A DNA stretch of 64,000 nt from Nocardioides carbamazepini (GCF_024614185.1 NZ_JAHTLF010000016.1:806001-870000); one strand, 5' to 3'; positions 42,429-51,820 are shown, numbered from the stretch's first letter. Notes: generated by a model from the letters alone, not told the origin. Numbers and translations are program-made.

Positions 42429-43352
42429 TCAGCTCGTGGGGCTCGTCGTGGGGGAGGGCTGTGCCGGGGCGCCGAAGAAGCCGCCGCGGTCGAGGACGTC
42501 GATCGCGCCGGCCACCAGCGCCGACGGCTCGTCGGCCCGCCAGGCCAGGGAGAGGTCGATGGTCGTGGCGTCGGCGACGTCGCGGAACACCACGCCCTGG
42601 AGCTGCATGCTCCGCACCGACTCGGGCACCAGGGCGACACCGAGCTGGGCGGCGACGAGCGCGAGCAGGGCGGCGGTCCCCGGCGCGCGGTGGATGATGT
42701 TGGGGGAGAAGCCGGCCCGCAGGCAGCTGGACACCATCGCCTCGTTGACGGCCGAGCGGGTGTCGGCGTACGCGACGAACTCGTCGGCGGAGACGTCGGC
42801 GACCCGGAGGCCCGGCTCGGCCACCAGCCGGTGGTCGGCGGGCAGGGCCAGCACCAGCGGCTCCTGCAGCAGGCTGCGGGTCTCGATGCCGGGCTCGGCC
42901 ACCGGGCCGCGCAGCACGCCGAGGTCGAGCCGGCCGTCGAGCAGCCGCTCCACCTGGCCGGGGGTGAGCAGGTCGGCCTGGACCTCCAGCGCGACGGCCG
43001 GCAGCGCCGAGCGGATCATCCGGGAGAGCCGGGCCAGCTGGGTGAACGCGCTGGTGCCGGTGAAGCCGACGCGCAGCAGGCCGCTGCTCCCCTCGGCGAT
43101 GCTGCGGGTGCCGATCACGCAGGCGTCCAGGTCGCCAAGGATCCGGCGCACCTCACGGTGGAAGAACTCACCGGCCGGCGTCAGGCCGACCTGGCGGGTG
43201 GTCCGGGCGAGGAGCAGGACGCCGAGCTCGGCCTCGAGGCGCCGTACCGCCTGGGAGAGTGCCGGCTGGGCCAGGTGGAGGCGCTCGGCGGCCCGGCCGA
43301 AGTGGCAGGTCTCGGCGACCGCGTCGAAGTAGCGCAGCTGCTTGAGATCCAT
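42429..43352 (-). CDS. catR: LysR-type regulator of the catechol operon
   Basis: 307-aa LysR regulator. The N-terminal helix-turn-helix is MDLKQLRYFDAVAETCHFGRAAERLHLAQPALSQAVRRLEAELG; the rest is the effector-binding domain. ATG at 43352 has GGAGG nine bases upstream; the longer frame to 43409 lacks such a site. It is the first gene of the cat operon rather than divergent, as in pseudomonads. cis,cis-Muconate is the known inducer for this group. The perfect palindrome at 43464-43494 is the probable binding site. Confidence 0.88.
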   Translation of the reverse strand: MDLKQLRYFDAVAETCHFGRAAERLHLAQPALSQAVRRLEAELGVLLLARTTRQVGLTPAGEFFHREVRRILGDLDACVIGTRSIAEGSSGLLRVGFTGTSAFTQLARLSRMIRSALPAVALEVQADLLTPGQVERLLDGRLDLGVLRGPVAEPGIETRSLLQEPLVLALPADHRLVAEPGLRVADVSADEFVAYADTRSAVNEAMVSSCLRAGFSPNIIHRAPGTAALLALVAAQLGVALVPESVRSMQLQGVVFRDVADATTIDLSLAWRADEPSALVAGAIDVLDRGGFFGAPAQPSPTTSPTS

Positions 43353-43463
43353 CGGGTCACCTCCGTCCGGTGTGGCGGGCCGCCCGGGACGGCCTGTGGT
43401 CGCCGTCACGGTTCCCGGTCACGCTAGATCCGAGGGATTGAGTTGCACAAAGACCAATAGTCC

Positions 43464-43494
43464 GCAGATTCATAACTCAGGATTATGAATCTGC
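43464..43494 (-). promoter_or_regulatory. LysR-type operator upstream of catR-catBAC-pcaD
   Basis: Perfect 12-bp inverted repeat GCAGATTCATAA and its complement, separated by seven bases (CTCAGGA). The core ATAA-N7-TTAT has the T-N11-A form of LysR sites. It is 112 bp upstream of the catR start in an AT-richer 196-bp gap. On the minus strand TTGTGC and TCTAGC, 16 bp apart, could be -35 and -10 boxes between the operator and catR. Confidence 0.75.
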
Positions 43495-43548
43495 AGACCG
43501 TGCTGCGCCACCGAACCGCGAGCACCGGCGATCCGCCGGCTGAGCGCG

Positions 43549-44439
43549 CTATCCGCTGACCAGCGCGCGCAGGACGCCGAGGGTGCGCAGCAGATGGGCC
43601 TCGGTCCGGTCGCTGCGGTGGGCCACGGCGAGCTCGACCGTCGGGACCGGCCGGGTGAGCGGGACGTAGACGACCCCGCTCAGGGCCAGTGCGCGGACCG
43701 GCTCGGGGACGACGGCCACGCCCAGGCCGCCGGCCACGAGCGTGACCAGGGTGGAGGTCTCGCCGACCTCGTGCCGGATCCGCGGCGCGAGGCCCGCCTC
43801 CGCGAACAGTGCGCGGACGATGTCGTACATGGCGGAGCGACGGCCGGCCGAGTGCACGATCAGGTCCGCGTCGGCGAGATCGGCGACGCGCAGCCGGCGC
43901 CGGGTGGCCAGCCGGTGCCCGATCGGTACGGCGACCACGAGTCGCTCCTCGCGCAGGAAGGCCACGGTCAGGGAGCCGTCGCCGACCGGCGGGCGCAGCA
44001 GGGCGAGGTCGATCCGGCCCTCGCGCAGCGCCTCCACCTGCTCGGCCACGAGCATCTCGCCGTGGAACGCGAAGTCGACGCCGGGCAGCTCCTCGGCCAA
44101 CCGCCGGGAGAGCTCGGGCAGCAGGCTGTAGGTGGCCGAGCCGACGCATCCGATCGCGATCCGGCCGACCACGCCCGCGGCCACCCGCCGCGCCTCGTCG
44201 GCCGCGCCGTCGACCTCGGCCAGGATCGCGCGGGCGCGGACCAGGTAGGCCGTCCCCGCGGCGGTGAGGTCGACGCGTCGGGTGGTCCGCTCGAAGAGGG
44301 TGACGCCGAGCTCCGCCTCGAGGCGCCGGATCTGCTGGGAGAGCGGCGGCTGGGCCATGTGCAGGCGCTCGGCGGCGCGACCGAAGTGCCGCTCCTCGGC
44401 GACGGTCACGAAGTAGTGCAGGTGACGCAGCAGGTCCAT
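43549..44439 (-). CDS. LysR family regulator (PcaQ/CatM-like), divergent from pcaFIJ
   Basis: 296 aa from ATG at 44439, which has GGAGGGAG eight bases upstream (an ATG at 44457 overlaps that site). HTH: HLHYFVTVAEERHFGRAAERLHMAQPPLSQQIRRLEAELGVTLFERTTR. The effector domain includes VVAVPIGHRLATRRRLRVADL and GLGVAVVPEPV. It resembles BenM/CatM-type regulators. Divergent from pcaF, it likely controls pcaFIJ in response to a pathway intermediate such as 3-oxoadipate or muconate. It is about 200 bp from catR but not overlapping it. Confidence 0.87.
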   Translation of the reverse strand: MDLLRHLHYFVTVAEERHFGRAAERLHMAQPPLSQQIRRLEAELGVTLFERTTRRVDLTAAGTAYLVRARAILAEVDGAADEARRVAAGVVGRIAIGCVGSATYSLLPELSRRLAEELPGVDFAFHGEMLVAEQVEALREGRIDLALLRPPVGDGSLTVAFLREERLVVAVPIGHRLATRRRLRVADLADADLIVHSAGRRSAMYDIVRALFAEAGLAPRIRHEVGETSTLVTLVAGGLGVAVVPEPVRALALSGVVYVPLTRPVPTVELAVAHRSDRTEAHLLRTLGVLRALVSG

Positions 44440-44486
44440 CTCGCTCCCTCCATTCATATGCGAAGTCGTCTCAAATGGGTCAGATA

Positions 44487-44506
44487 TTGATCCTTCACAC
44501 TATCAA
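44487..44506. promoter_or_regulatory. Candidate operator between the second lysR and pcaF
   Basis: TTGAT-N10-ATCAA at 44487-44506 in an AT-richer intergenic stretch between divergent genes. It lies 11 bp ahead of the TACGGT -10 box of pcaF, an expected regulator position. Confidence 0.5.
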
Positions 44507-44516
44507 CTTCCGGACC

Positions 44517-44532
44517 TACGGTCGGTTCCGTG
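44517..44532 (+). promoter_or_regulatory. -10 box for leaderless pcaF transcript
   Basis: TACGGT at 44517-44522, then seven bases, then GTG at 44530. No Shine-Dalgarno in the gap. Matches the leaderless pattern seen elsewhere in this window. Confidence 0.6.
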
Positions 44533-45726
44533 AGCTCCTACGTCTACGCAGCCGTCCGCACCCCCTTCGGCCGGTTCAACGGCACGCTCGCCGGAGTCCG
44601 CAGCGACGACCTCGGCGCAGCCGTCGTGGCAGCGGCGCTGGAGAGGGTTCCCGACCTCGACCCGGCCGCGATCGGCGACGTCGTCTGGGGCAACGCCAAC
44701 GGCGCAGGGGAGGACAACCGCAACGTCGGCCGGATGGCGGCACTGCTCGCCGGGCTGCCCGTCAGCGTCCCCGCGACCACCGTCAACCGGCTGTGCGGGT
44801 CGAGCCTGGACGCCGTCATGGCCGGCTCGCGCACCATCGAGACCGGCGACGCCGACATCGTGCTCACCGGTGGCGTGGAGTCGATGACCCGCGCTCCCTG
44901 GGTGCTGCCCAAGCCGGACCGCGCCTTCCCGGTCGGTGACGCCACGGCGGTCTCGACCGCGCTCGGCTGGCGCCTGGTCAACCCGGCGATGCCGAAGGAG
45001 TGGACGGTCAGCCTGGGTGAGGCCAACGAGCAGCTGCAGGAGCGGTTCGGGATCTCCCGGGAGCGCCAGGACGCCTTCGCCGCGCGCTCCCACCGGCTCG
45101 CCCACCAGGCCTGGGAGGACGGCTTCTACGCCGACCTCGTCGTGCCCGTCCCCGGCGTCGACCTGACCCGCGACGAGGGCATCCGCCCCGGCAGCACGCC
45201 GGAGTCCCTCGCGGGCCTCAGGCCCGTCTTCCGCAAGGACGGCACGATCACCGCCGGCAACGCCTCGCCGCTCAGCGACGGCGCCTCCGCCGTCCTGCTC
45301 GGCTCGGCGGCCGCCGCCGACCGGATCGGGACGGCCCCGCTGGCGCGGGTGGCCGGCCGCGCGGCGTACGCCCTGGAGCCGCAGGCGTTCGGCTACGCCC
45401 CGGTCGAGGCAGCCAACGCCGCGCTCGCGCGCGCCGGCATCACCTGGTCCGACGTGGGCGCGGTCGAGCTCAACGAGGCGTTCGCCGTCCAGTCGCTCGC
45501 CTGCGTCGACGCCTGGCTCGCCGATGGACTGGTCGACGCCGAGATCGTCAACCAGCGCGGCGGCGCGATCGCGCTCGGTCACCCGCTCGGCGCCTCCGGC
45601 GGCCGGCTGATCGGCACGCTCGCCAAGGTGCTGCGTGAGACCGGCCGGCGGTGGGGCGTCGCCGGCATCTGCATCGGCGTCGGCCAGGGCCTGGCCGTCG
45701 TCCTGGAGAACGAGGAGGCGCGCTGA
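44530..45726 (+). CDS. pcaF: Beta-ketoadipyl-CoA thiolase
   Basis: Cleaves 3-oxoadipyl-CoA with CoA into succinyl-CoA and acetyl-CoA. 398 aa thiolase: active-site Cys89 in NRLCGSSLDAV, NEAFAVQ, His in GGAIALGHPLGASG near 350 and Cys in GICIGVGQG near 381. Specificity for 3-oxoadipyl-CoA is inferred from the coupled pcaIJ genes. GTG at 44530; the stop shares a base with the pcaI ATG. Confidence 0.93.
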   Translation: MSSYVYAAVRTPFGRFNGTLAGVRSDDLGAAVVAAALERVPDLDPAAIGDVVWGNANGAGEDNRNVGRMAALLAGLPVSVPATTVNRLCGSSLDAVMAGSRTIETGDADIVLTGGVESMTRAPWVLPKPDRAFPVGDATAVSTALGWRLVNPAMPKEWTVSLGEANEQLQERFGISRERQDAFAARSHRLAHQAWEDGFYADLVVPVPGVDLTRDEGIRPGSTPESLAGLRPVFRKDGTITAGNASPLSDGASAVLLGSAAAADRIGTAPLARVAGRAAYALEPQAFGYAPVEAANAALARAGITWSDVGAVELNEAFAVQSLACVDAWLADGLVDAEIVNQRGGAIALGHPLGASGGRLIGTLAKVLRETGRRWGVAGICIGVGQGLAVVLENEEAR

Positions 45727-46421
45727 TGGCCCGCACCGCGGTGCTGGAGTCGACCGACGAGGCCGTGGCCGGGATCGAGGACGGATCCACCGTCCTGGTG
45801 GGGGGATTCGGCCTCGCCGGCATGCCCTTCGACCTGGTCGACGCACTCATCCGGCAGGGCGCGAAGGACCTCACCATCGTCTCCAACAACGCCGGGAACG
45901 GCGAGGTGGGCCTCGCCGCGCTGCTCAAGGCGGGCCGGGTGCGCAAGGTCGTCTGCTCGTTCCCGCGGCAGGCCGACTCCTTCGTCTTCGACGAGCTCTA
46001 CCTGTCCGGCCGGATCGAGCTCGAGGTCGTCCCGCAGGGCAACCTCGCCGAGCGGATGCGTGCCGCCGGTGCGGGGATCGGCGCGTTCTACAGCCCGACC
46101 GCGGTCGGCACGCCGCTCGCGGAGGGCAAGGAGGTGCGCGAGATCGACGGACGCACCTACCTGCTGGAGTACCCGATCAAGGGCGACTACGCGCTGATCT
46201 CCGCGTACCGCGCCGACCGCCTCGGCAACCTCGTCTACCGCAGGACCGCCCGCAACTTCGGCCCGGTCATGGCCGCCGCGGCCACCACCACGATCGCCCA
46301 GGTGGGCTCCGTCGTGCCGACGGGTGACCTCGACCCCGAGGCCGTCGTCACGCCCTCCATCTACATCGACCGCGTGGTCGCCGTGGAGGCCCGTCACTAC
46401 ACCGTCCAGGGGGCACGATGA
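45726..46421 (+). CDS. pcaI: 3-oxoadipate CoA-transferase subunit A
   Basis: Alpha subunit of a family I CoA-transferase moving CoA from succinyl-CoA to 3-oxoadipate. 231 aa; glycine-rich VLVGGFGLAGMPFDLVDAL and GAGIGAFYSPTAVGTPLAEGKEVREIDGRTYLLE are characteristic. ATG at 45726 overlaps the pcaF stop; the stop overlaps the next gene (ATGA). SCOT-type 3-ketoacid transferases are similar, but the setting next to pcaF favours PcaI. Confidence 0.91.
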   Translation: MARTAVLESTDEAVAGIEDGSTVLVGGFGLAGMPFDLVDALIRQGAKDLTIVSNNAGNGEVGLAALLKAGRVRKVVCSFPRQADSFVFDELYLSGRIELEVVPQGNLAERMRAAGAGIGAFYSPTAVGTPLAEGKEVREIDGRTYLLEYPIKGDYALISAYRADRLGNLVYRRTARNFGPVMAAAATTTIAQVGSVVPTGDLDPEAVVTPSIYIDRVVAVEARHYTVQGAR

Positions 46422-47110
46422 CCACGCTCGACGACCGGTCCGCCACGATCGAGCACCTGGACCGGGGGCCGCTGACCATGGACGAGCTGGCCGAGGTGAT
46501 CGCCCGCGACATCCCCGAGGGCTCCTTCGTCAACCTCGGCATCGGCCAGCCCACCAAGATCGCCGACCACCTGCCCCGGGACCATCACGGCTCGGCCACG
46601 GTGATCCTCCACACGGAGAACGGCATGCTCGGCATGGGCCCGGCCGCGCACGGCGACGACGTGGACGCCGACCTCACCAACGCCGGCAAGGTCCCCGTCA
46701 CCGAGCTGCCCGGGGCGTCGTACTTCCACCAGGCCGACTCGTTCGCCATGATGCGCGGCGGCCACCTCGACGTCTGCGTCCTGGGCGCCTACCAGGTCGC
46801 CGCCGACGGCGACCTGGCCAACTGGCACACCGGCAGGTCCGACGCCATCCCTGCCGTGGGTGGCGCGATGGACCTCGCCATCGGCGCCAAGGACGTCCTG
46901 GTGATGATGACGCTGTTCGGCAAGGACGGCTCGCCCAAGCTCGTCCCGACCTGCACCTACCCGCTGACCGGCGTCGGCTGCGTCAGCCGGGTCTACACCG
47001 ACCACGGCGTGTTCGAGGTCGGCGGTCCCACCGTGGTCGTCCGCGAGACGTGGGGGATCGGCGTCGCGGAGCTGCGCGAGCGGCTCGCCGTGCCGCTCGC
47101 GACGCGCTGA
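46418..47110 (+). CDS. pcaJ: 3-oxoadipate CoA-transferase subunit B
   Basis: Beta subunit with the catalytic Glu67 in HTENGMLGMGP, which forms the enzyme-CoA thioester. 230 aa; FVNLGIGQPTKIADHL and MMRGGHLDVCVLGAYQV are family-typical. Translationally coupled to pcaI. Last gene of the pcaFIJ operon. After its stop, a palindrome (47122-47138) could act both as terminator and as the lon operator. Confidence 0.92.
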   Translation: MTTLDDRSATIEHLDRGPLTMDELAEVIARDIPEGSFVNLGIGQPTKIADHLPRDHHGSATVILHTENGMLGMGPAAHGDDVDADLTNAGKVPVTELPGASYFHQADSFAMMRGGHLDVCVLGAYQVAADGDLANWHTGRSDAIPAVGGAMDLAIGAKDVLVMMTLFGKDGSPKLVPTCTYPLTGVGCVSRVYTDHGVFEVGGPTVVVRETWGIGVAELRERLAVPLATR

Positions 47111-47121
47111 GAAGTTCCCCG

Positions 47122-47138
47122 GTTCGCCCGTGGCGAAC
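47122..47138 (+). promoter_or_regulatory. ClgR-type operator upstream of lon
   Basis: GTTCGC-CCGTG-GCGAAC, a perfect palindrome that matches the ClgR consensus GTTCGC-N5-GCG known from Streptomyces clp and lon promoters. It lies 37 bp before the lon start. The surrounding TTCC/GGAA bases extend the stem. Confidence 0.75.
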
Positions 47139-47175
47139 GCCGGAACACGCGAGGCGTCGTACGCATTGGAGGGGC

Positions 47176-49512
47176 ATGACGAACCCGATCCAGCTTCCGG
47201 TGCTGTTCCTCTCCGATGTGGTGGTGCTTCCCGGGATGGTGGTGCGGGTCGAGCTCGACGAGCCCGCCCGAGCCGCCATCGACGCCGCCCAGCTGGCCGC
47301 TCACGAATCCCGTGAGCAGGCACAGGTCCTGGTCGCCCCCCGCCTCGAGGACCGCTACGCGTCGTACGGCGTCGTCGCGAGCGTCGAGAAGGTCGGCCGC
47401 TTCTCCGGCGGCGAGCCCGCCGCCGTGCTCAAGGCCGGCGGCCGGGCGCGCATCGGCAGCGGCGTGACCGGTCCCGGCGCCGCCCTGTGGGTCGAGGTCG
47501 AGCCGGTCGACGGCGGGGCCGTGGACGACGACGTCCGCGCCCTGGCCGAGGACTACCGCAAGCTCGTCGTCGGGCTGCTCCAGCGCCGCGAGGCCTGGCA
47601 GGTCGCCGACCAGGTGACCCGGATCGACGACCCGGCGACGCTCGCCGACACGGCGGGCTACGCGCCCTATCTCTCCGACGACCGCAAGCGCCGTCTCCTG
47701 GAGACGCCGGAGGTCGGTGACCGGCTGCGGCTGCTGGTCGAGTGGACCCGCGACTTCGTGGCCGAGTCCGAGGTGAGCGACAAGATCGACGCCGACGTCC
47801 GCGAGTCGCTGGAGAAGAACCAGCGCGAGTTCCTGCTGCGCCAGCAGCTCTCCGCCATCCGCAAGGAGCTCGGCGAGGGCGACCCCGAGGGTGGGGACGA
47901 CTACCGCGGGCGGATCGAGGCGGCCGACGTCCCCGACGCCGTCCGCGAGGCGCTGCTGCGCGAGGTCGACAAGCTGGAGAGGTCCAGCGACCAGAACCCG
48001 GAGGCCGGCTGGATCCGGACCTGGCTCGACACGGTCCTCGACCTGCCCTGGTCGGTGCGCACCGAGGACGACACCGACGTCGTCGCGGCGCGCGGCGTGC
48101 TCGACGCCGACCACCACGGGCTGGACGAGGTGAAGGACCGGATCACGGAGTACCTCGCCGTCCGGGCCCGGCGCGCCGAGCGCGGGCTGGAGGTCGTCGG
48201 CGGCCGCGGCTCCGGCGCCGTGGTCCTCCTGGCCGGCCCTCCGGGCGTCGGCAAGACCTCGCTGGGCGAGTCCGTCGCCCACGCCCTGGGCCGCAAGTTC
48301 GTTCGCGTCGCCCTCGGCGGTGTCCGCGACGAGGCGGAGATCCGCGGACACCGGCGCACGTACGTCGGCGCGCTGCCCGGCCGCGTCGTGCGGGCGATCA
48401 AGGAGGCCGGCTCGATGAACCCGGTCGTGCTGCTCGACGAGGTCGACAAGGTCGGCAGCGACTATCGAGGCGACCCGGCCGCGGCGCTGCTCGAGGTCCT
48501 CGACCCCGCGCAGAACCACACCTTCCGCGACCACTACCTCGAGCTCGACCTCGACCTGTCCGACGTGCTGTTCATCGCGACGGCCAACGACATCGGCTCG
48601 ATCCCGGCGGCGCTGCTCGACCGGATGGAGCTGGTCTCCATCGACGGCTACACCGAGGAGGACAAGGTCGCGATCGCCCGCGACTTCCTGGTCCCGCGCC
48701 AGCTGGAGCGGGCCGCGCTGGCTGCCGACGAGGTGACCATCAGCGACGAGGCGCTGCGCGAGATCGCGGCGAACTACACCCGGGAGGCCGGCGTGCGCCA
48801 GGTCGAGCGGCTGCTCGCGAAGGCGTTCCGCAAGGCGACCGCCCGACTCGTGTCCGGCGAGGTGGCGCGGGTCGACATCGGCGTGGACGAGCTGGTCGAC
48901 CTGATCGGCCGGCCGCGGTTCACGCCCGACCTCGAGGAGCGCACGTCGGTTCCCGGGGTCGCGACCGGACTGGCCGTGACCGGCATGGGCGGCGACGTCC
49001 TGTACGTCGAGACCTCGGTCGCCGCGGGTGAGGCCGGGCTGACCGTCACCGGGCAGCTGGGCGACGTGATGAAGGAGTCCGCGCGGATCGCGCTCTCGTG
49101 GGTACGCTCCCACGCCGTGGAGCTGGGCATCCCCGCCGACGCCTTCGAGCGGTCTATCCACGTGCACTTCCCCGCGGGCGCCGTACCCAAGGACGGGCCG
49201 TCGGCCGGCGTCACCATGGTCACCGCGCTCGTGTCGCTGCTGACCGGTCGCCCGGTCCGTTCCGACATCGCGATGACCGGCGAGGTCACGCTGTCCGGCC
49301 GGGTGCTCCCGATCGGCGGCGTGAAGCAGAAGCTGCTCGCCGCCCAGCGCGCCGGCGTCGCCGAGGTGTTCATCCCCGAGCGCAACCGGCCCGACCTGGA
49401 CGACGTCCCTGAGGAGATCCTCTCGGCACTGACGGTCACCCCTGTCGGCGCGGTCACCGAGATCCTGGAGCGGGCGCTGGTCGTAGCGGACGCCGGGGCC
49501 GCAGCGGCCTGA
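47176..49512 (+). CDS. lon: ATP-dependent protease Lon
   Basis: Cytoplasmic AAA+ serine protease degrading misfolded and regulatory proteins; 778 aa. N-terminal LAN domain ([19 protein letters not shown]), coiled-coil region, Walker A GPPGVGKT (Lys360), Walker [11 protein letters not shown], and C-terminal protease domain with Ser676 (PKDGPSAGV) and Lys719 (GGVKQK) as the dyad, 43 residues apart as in E. coli Lon. ATG at 47176 follows GGAGGGG. The upstream ClgR-type operator suggests stress control. Ends at a 62-bp hairpin. Confidence 0.96.
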   Translation: MTNPIQLPVLFLSDVVVLPGMVVRVELDEPARAAIDAAQLAAHESREQAQVLVAPRLEDRYASYGVVASVEKVGRFSGGEPAAVLKAGGRARIGSGVTGPGAALWVEVEPVDGGAVDDDVRALAEDYRKLVVGLLQRREAWQVADQVTRIDDPATLADTAGYAPYLSDDRKRRLLETPEVGDRLRLLVEWTRDFVAESEVSDKIDADVRESLEKNQREFLLRQQLSAIRKELGEGDPEGGDDYRGRIEAADVPDAVREALLREVDKLERSSDQNPEAGWIRTWLDTVLDLPWSVRTEDDTDVVAARGVLDADHHGLDEVKDRITEYLAVRARRAERGLEVVGGRGSGAVVLLAGPPGVGKTSLGESVAHALGRKFVRVALGGVRDEAEIRGHRRTYVGALPGRVVRAIKEAGSMNPVVLLDEVDKVGSDYRGDPAAALLEVLDPAQNHTFRDHYLELDLDLSDVLFIATANDIGSIPAALLDRMELVSIDGYTEEDKVAIARDFLVPRQLERAALAADEVTISDEALREIAANYTREAGVRQVERLLAKAFRKATARLVSGEVARVDIGVDELVDLIGRPRFTPDLEERTSVPGVATGLAVTGMGGDVLYVETSVAAGEAGLTVTGQLGDVMKESARIALSWVRSHAVELGIPADAFERSIHVHFPAGAVPKDGPSAGVTMVTALVSLLTGRPVRSDIAMTGEVTLSGRVLPIGGVKQKLLAAQRAGVAEVFIPERNRPDLDDVPEEILSALTVTPVGAVTEILERALVVADAGAAAA

Positions 49513-49531
49513 CGAGGACGTTCTCCACAGG

Positions 49532-49593
49532 CTGGAGGTCCATGTTCGGCGATCCCGCGGAATCCGCGGATGATCGTCGGCATGGACCTTCAG
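49532..49593 (+). terminator. 62-bp hairpin after lon
   Basis: CTGGAGGTCCATG (49532-49544) pairs with CATGGACCTTCAG (49581-49593) with one mismatch, inside which CGGCGATC/GATCGTCG and CCGCGG-AAT-CCGCGG also pair. It starts 19 bp after the lon stop; TCATCTCG follows. Likely terminator, though unusually long. Confidence 0.65.
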
Positions 49594-49615
49594 TCATCTC
49601 GGGAAGTGAGGCACG

Positions 49616-50161
49616 ATGGTGAGCATGGCCGCGGTGGAGATGTTGACGCGCGAGGACCTCGACGCGATGCCGGACGACGGCAACCGCTACGAGCTCATCG
49701 ACGGTGAGATCGTCGTGTCGCCCTCGCCCCGCTCGCGTCATCAGTACGCCGTCGTCGAACTGATCTACCTGCTGCGTGCCGCCTGCCCGGACCGCCTTCG
49801 CGTCACCACCGCACCCTTCGACGTGGTGCTGAGCGAGTTCGACGTGGTGCAACCCGACGTCCTCGTGCTCGACCCGGACGAGGCCGACGACCGTGGCCTC
49901 AACGGCTCGCCCCTGCTCGCCGTCGAGGTGCTCTCGCCGACCACCCGGCGGCGCGACCTGACGGTCAAGAAGCGGCTCTACGAGCAGGCGGGGGTCGCCG
50001 CCTACTGGGTCGTCGACGTCGAGACCGAAGGGCTCGCCCTGACGGCGTGGGAGCTGCGCGAGGGTCGCTACGAGGTCGTCGCCGCCATCGCCGGCGACGA
50101 GGAGTGGATCGCGACCGTGCCCTTCGAGGTCACGGTCGTCCCGTCACAGCTGATCCGCTGA
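49616..50161 (+). CDS. Uma2 family (DUF820) putative endonuclease
   Basis: 181 aa, PD-(D/E)XK-like fold. Motifs: RYELIDGEIVVSPSPRSRHQ near residue 25, VVQPDVLVLDPDEAD near 78, the catalytic-site pattern LLAVEVLSPTTRRRDLTVKKRLYEQAGVAAYWVVD (Glu, then Lys). Family proteins are annotated as restriction endonuclease-like, but the role is unproven; they are abundant in cyanobacteria and actinobacteria. ATG at 49616 after GGGAAGTGAGG; a second ATG at 49625 is possible. Its 3' end overlaps xpb by 18 bases (convergent). Confidence 0.85.
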   Translation: MVSMAAVEMLTREDLDAMPDDGNRYELIDGEIVVSPSPRSRHQYAVVELIYLLRAACPDRLRVTTAPFDVVLSEFDVVQPDVLVLDPDEADDRGLNGSPLLAVEVLSPTTRRRDLTVKKRLYEQAGVAAYWVVDVETEGLALTAWELREGRYEVVAAIAGDEEWIATVPFEVTVVPSQLIR

Positions 50162-51808
50162 GAGATCCTCCGCGTCGATGATCCGGTAGGCGTAGCCCTG
50201 CTCGGCGAGGAACCGCTGCCGGTTCTGGGCGAACTCGGCGTCGACGGTGTCGCGCGCGACGATCGTGTAGAAGTGCGCGACCTTGCGCTCCCCGTCCGGG
50301 CCCGGCTCGCCGGGCCGGAGCAGCCGGCCGAGCCGCTGGGCCTCCTCCTGGCGTGAGCCGAACGACCCGGAGACCTGGATCGCGACCTCGGCGCTCGGCA
50401 GGTCGATGGAGAAGTTCGCGACCTTCGACACGACGAGCAGTCCGATCTCGCCCGAGCGGAAGCCCTCGAAGAGGCGCTGTCGCTCCTTGACCGCCGTCTG
50501 CCCGGTGATGACGGGCGCGTCCAGCGCCTCGGCGAGCTCGGCGAGCTGCTCGAGGTACTGGCCGATCACCAGCGTCGGCTGACCCGTGTGCCGCTCGACG
50601 AGCTCGCGGACGACGCCGAGCTTCTCGGGCGTGCAGGCGGCCAGCCGGTACCGCTCCTCCGGGTCGGCGGTCGCGTAGGTCATCCGGGAGGCGTCGGGCA
50701 GGGAGACCCGGACCTCGATGCAGTCCGCCGGGGCGATCCAGCCCTGCGCCTCGATGTCCTTCCACGGGGCGTCGTACCGCTTCGGGCCGATCAGGGAGAA
50801 CACGTCGCCCTCGCGGCCGTCCTCGCGCACCAGCGTCGCGGTCAGCCCGATCCGCCGTCGCGCCTGCAGGTCCGCGGTCATCCGGAAGATCGGCGCCGGC
50901 AGGAGGTGCACCTCGTCGTAGACGATGAGACCCCAGTCGCGGGCGTCGAACAGCTCCAGATGCGGATAGACGCCCTTCCGCTTGGTCGTGATCACCTGGT
51001 AGGTCGCGATGGTGACCGGGCGGATCTCCTTGACGGTGCCGGAGTACTCGCCGATCTCGTCCTCCGTGAGGGAGGTACGACGGACCAGCTCGTCCTTCCA
51101 CTGCCGGGCACTCACGGTGTTGGTGACCAGGATCAGGGTGGTCGCCTGCGCCTGGGCCATCGCGGCGGCACCGACCAGCGTCTTCCCGGCTCCGCAGGGG
51201 AGGACCACGACACCGGAGCCACCGTGCCAGAACGACTCGGCCGCGGCGCGCTGGTAGTCGCGCAGCACCCAGCCGTCCTCGGCGAGGTCGATCGCGTGCG
51301 CCTCGCCGTCGACGTAGCCGGCATAGTCCTCGGCCGGCCAGCCCAGCTTGAGCAGCGCCTGCTTGAGGTTGCCCCGCTCGGAGGGGTGCACCGCCACGGT
51401 GTCGTCGTCGATCCGCGCGCCGAGCATGCCGGCGATCTTCTTGGCGCGCAGCACCTCCTCCAGCACCGGCCGGTCGCTGGACGCCAGCACCAGCCCGTGC
51501 ACCGGGTGCTTCTCCAGCCGCAGCCGGCCGTAGCGGGCCATCGTCTCGGCGACGTCGACCAGCAGCGCGTGCGGGACCGGGTAGCGCGACCAGGTCAGCA
51601 GCGTGTCGACGACCTGCTCGGCGTCGTGCCCGGCCGCGCGTGCGTTCCACAGCCCCAGCGGGGTCAGCCGGTAGGTGTGGATGTGCTCCGGCGAGCGCTC
51701 CAGCTCCGCGAACGGCGCGATCGCCTTGCGGCACTCGGCGGCCTGCGGGTGGTCGACCTCCAGCAGCAGCGACTTGTCCGACTGCACGATCAGGGGTCCG
51801 TCTGTCAC
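50144..51808 (-). CDS. DNA repair helicase XPB (ERCC3-type)
   Basis: SF2 helicase of 554 aa. N-terminal damage-recognition-like region, then Walker A LPCGAGKT (Lys209), DEVH box at 298-301, the XPB-specific RED motif at 328-330 (LVREDGREGDV), and the C-terminal helicase domain with the QRLGRLLRPG arginine-finger motif. Orthologous to mycobacterial Ercc3, a 3'-5' helicase with annealing activity. GTG at 51808 is leaderless: TAAACT (51820-51815) plus six bases. Follows the helicase C-terminal-domain gene on the same strand, with a 161-bp inverted repeat between. Confidence 0.93.
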   Translation of the reverse strand: MTDGPLIVQSDKSLLLEVDHPQAAECRKAIAPFAELERSPEHIHTYRLTPLGLWNARAAGHDAEQVVDTLLTWSRYPVPHALLVDVAETMARYGRLRLEKHPVHGLVLASSDRPVLEEVLRAKKIAGMLGARIDDDTVAVHPSERGNLKQALLKLGWPAEDYAGYVDGEAHAIDLAEDGWVLRDYQRAAAESFWHGGSGVVVLPCGAGKTLVGAAAMAQAQATTLILVTNTVSARQWKDELVRRTSLTEDEIGEYSGTVKEIRPVTIATYQVITTKRKGVYPHLELFDARDWGLIVYDEVHLLPAPIFRMTADLQARRRIGLTATLVREDGREGDVFSLIGPKRYDAPWKDIEAQGWIAPADCIEVRVSLPDASRMTYATADPEERYRLAACTPEKLGVVRELVERHTGQPTLVIGQYLEQLAELAEALDAPVITGQTAVKERQRLFEGFRSGEIGLLVVSKVANFSIDLPSAEVAIQVSGSFGSRQEEAQRLGRLLRPGEPGPDGERKVAHFYTIVARDTVDAEFAQNRQRFLAEQGYAYRIIDAEDLSADQL

Positions 51809-51820
51809 CGCACGAGTTTA
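51809..51820 (-). promoter_or_regulatory. -10 box of leaderless xpb
   Basis: On the minus strand TAAACT (51820-51815) followed by six bases and GTG. The 161-bp inverted repeat begins at the very next base (51821), so any -35 element lies within the repeat. Confidence 0.6.
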
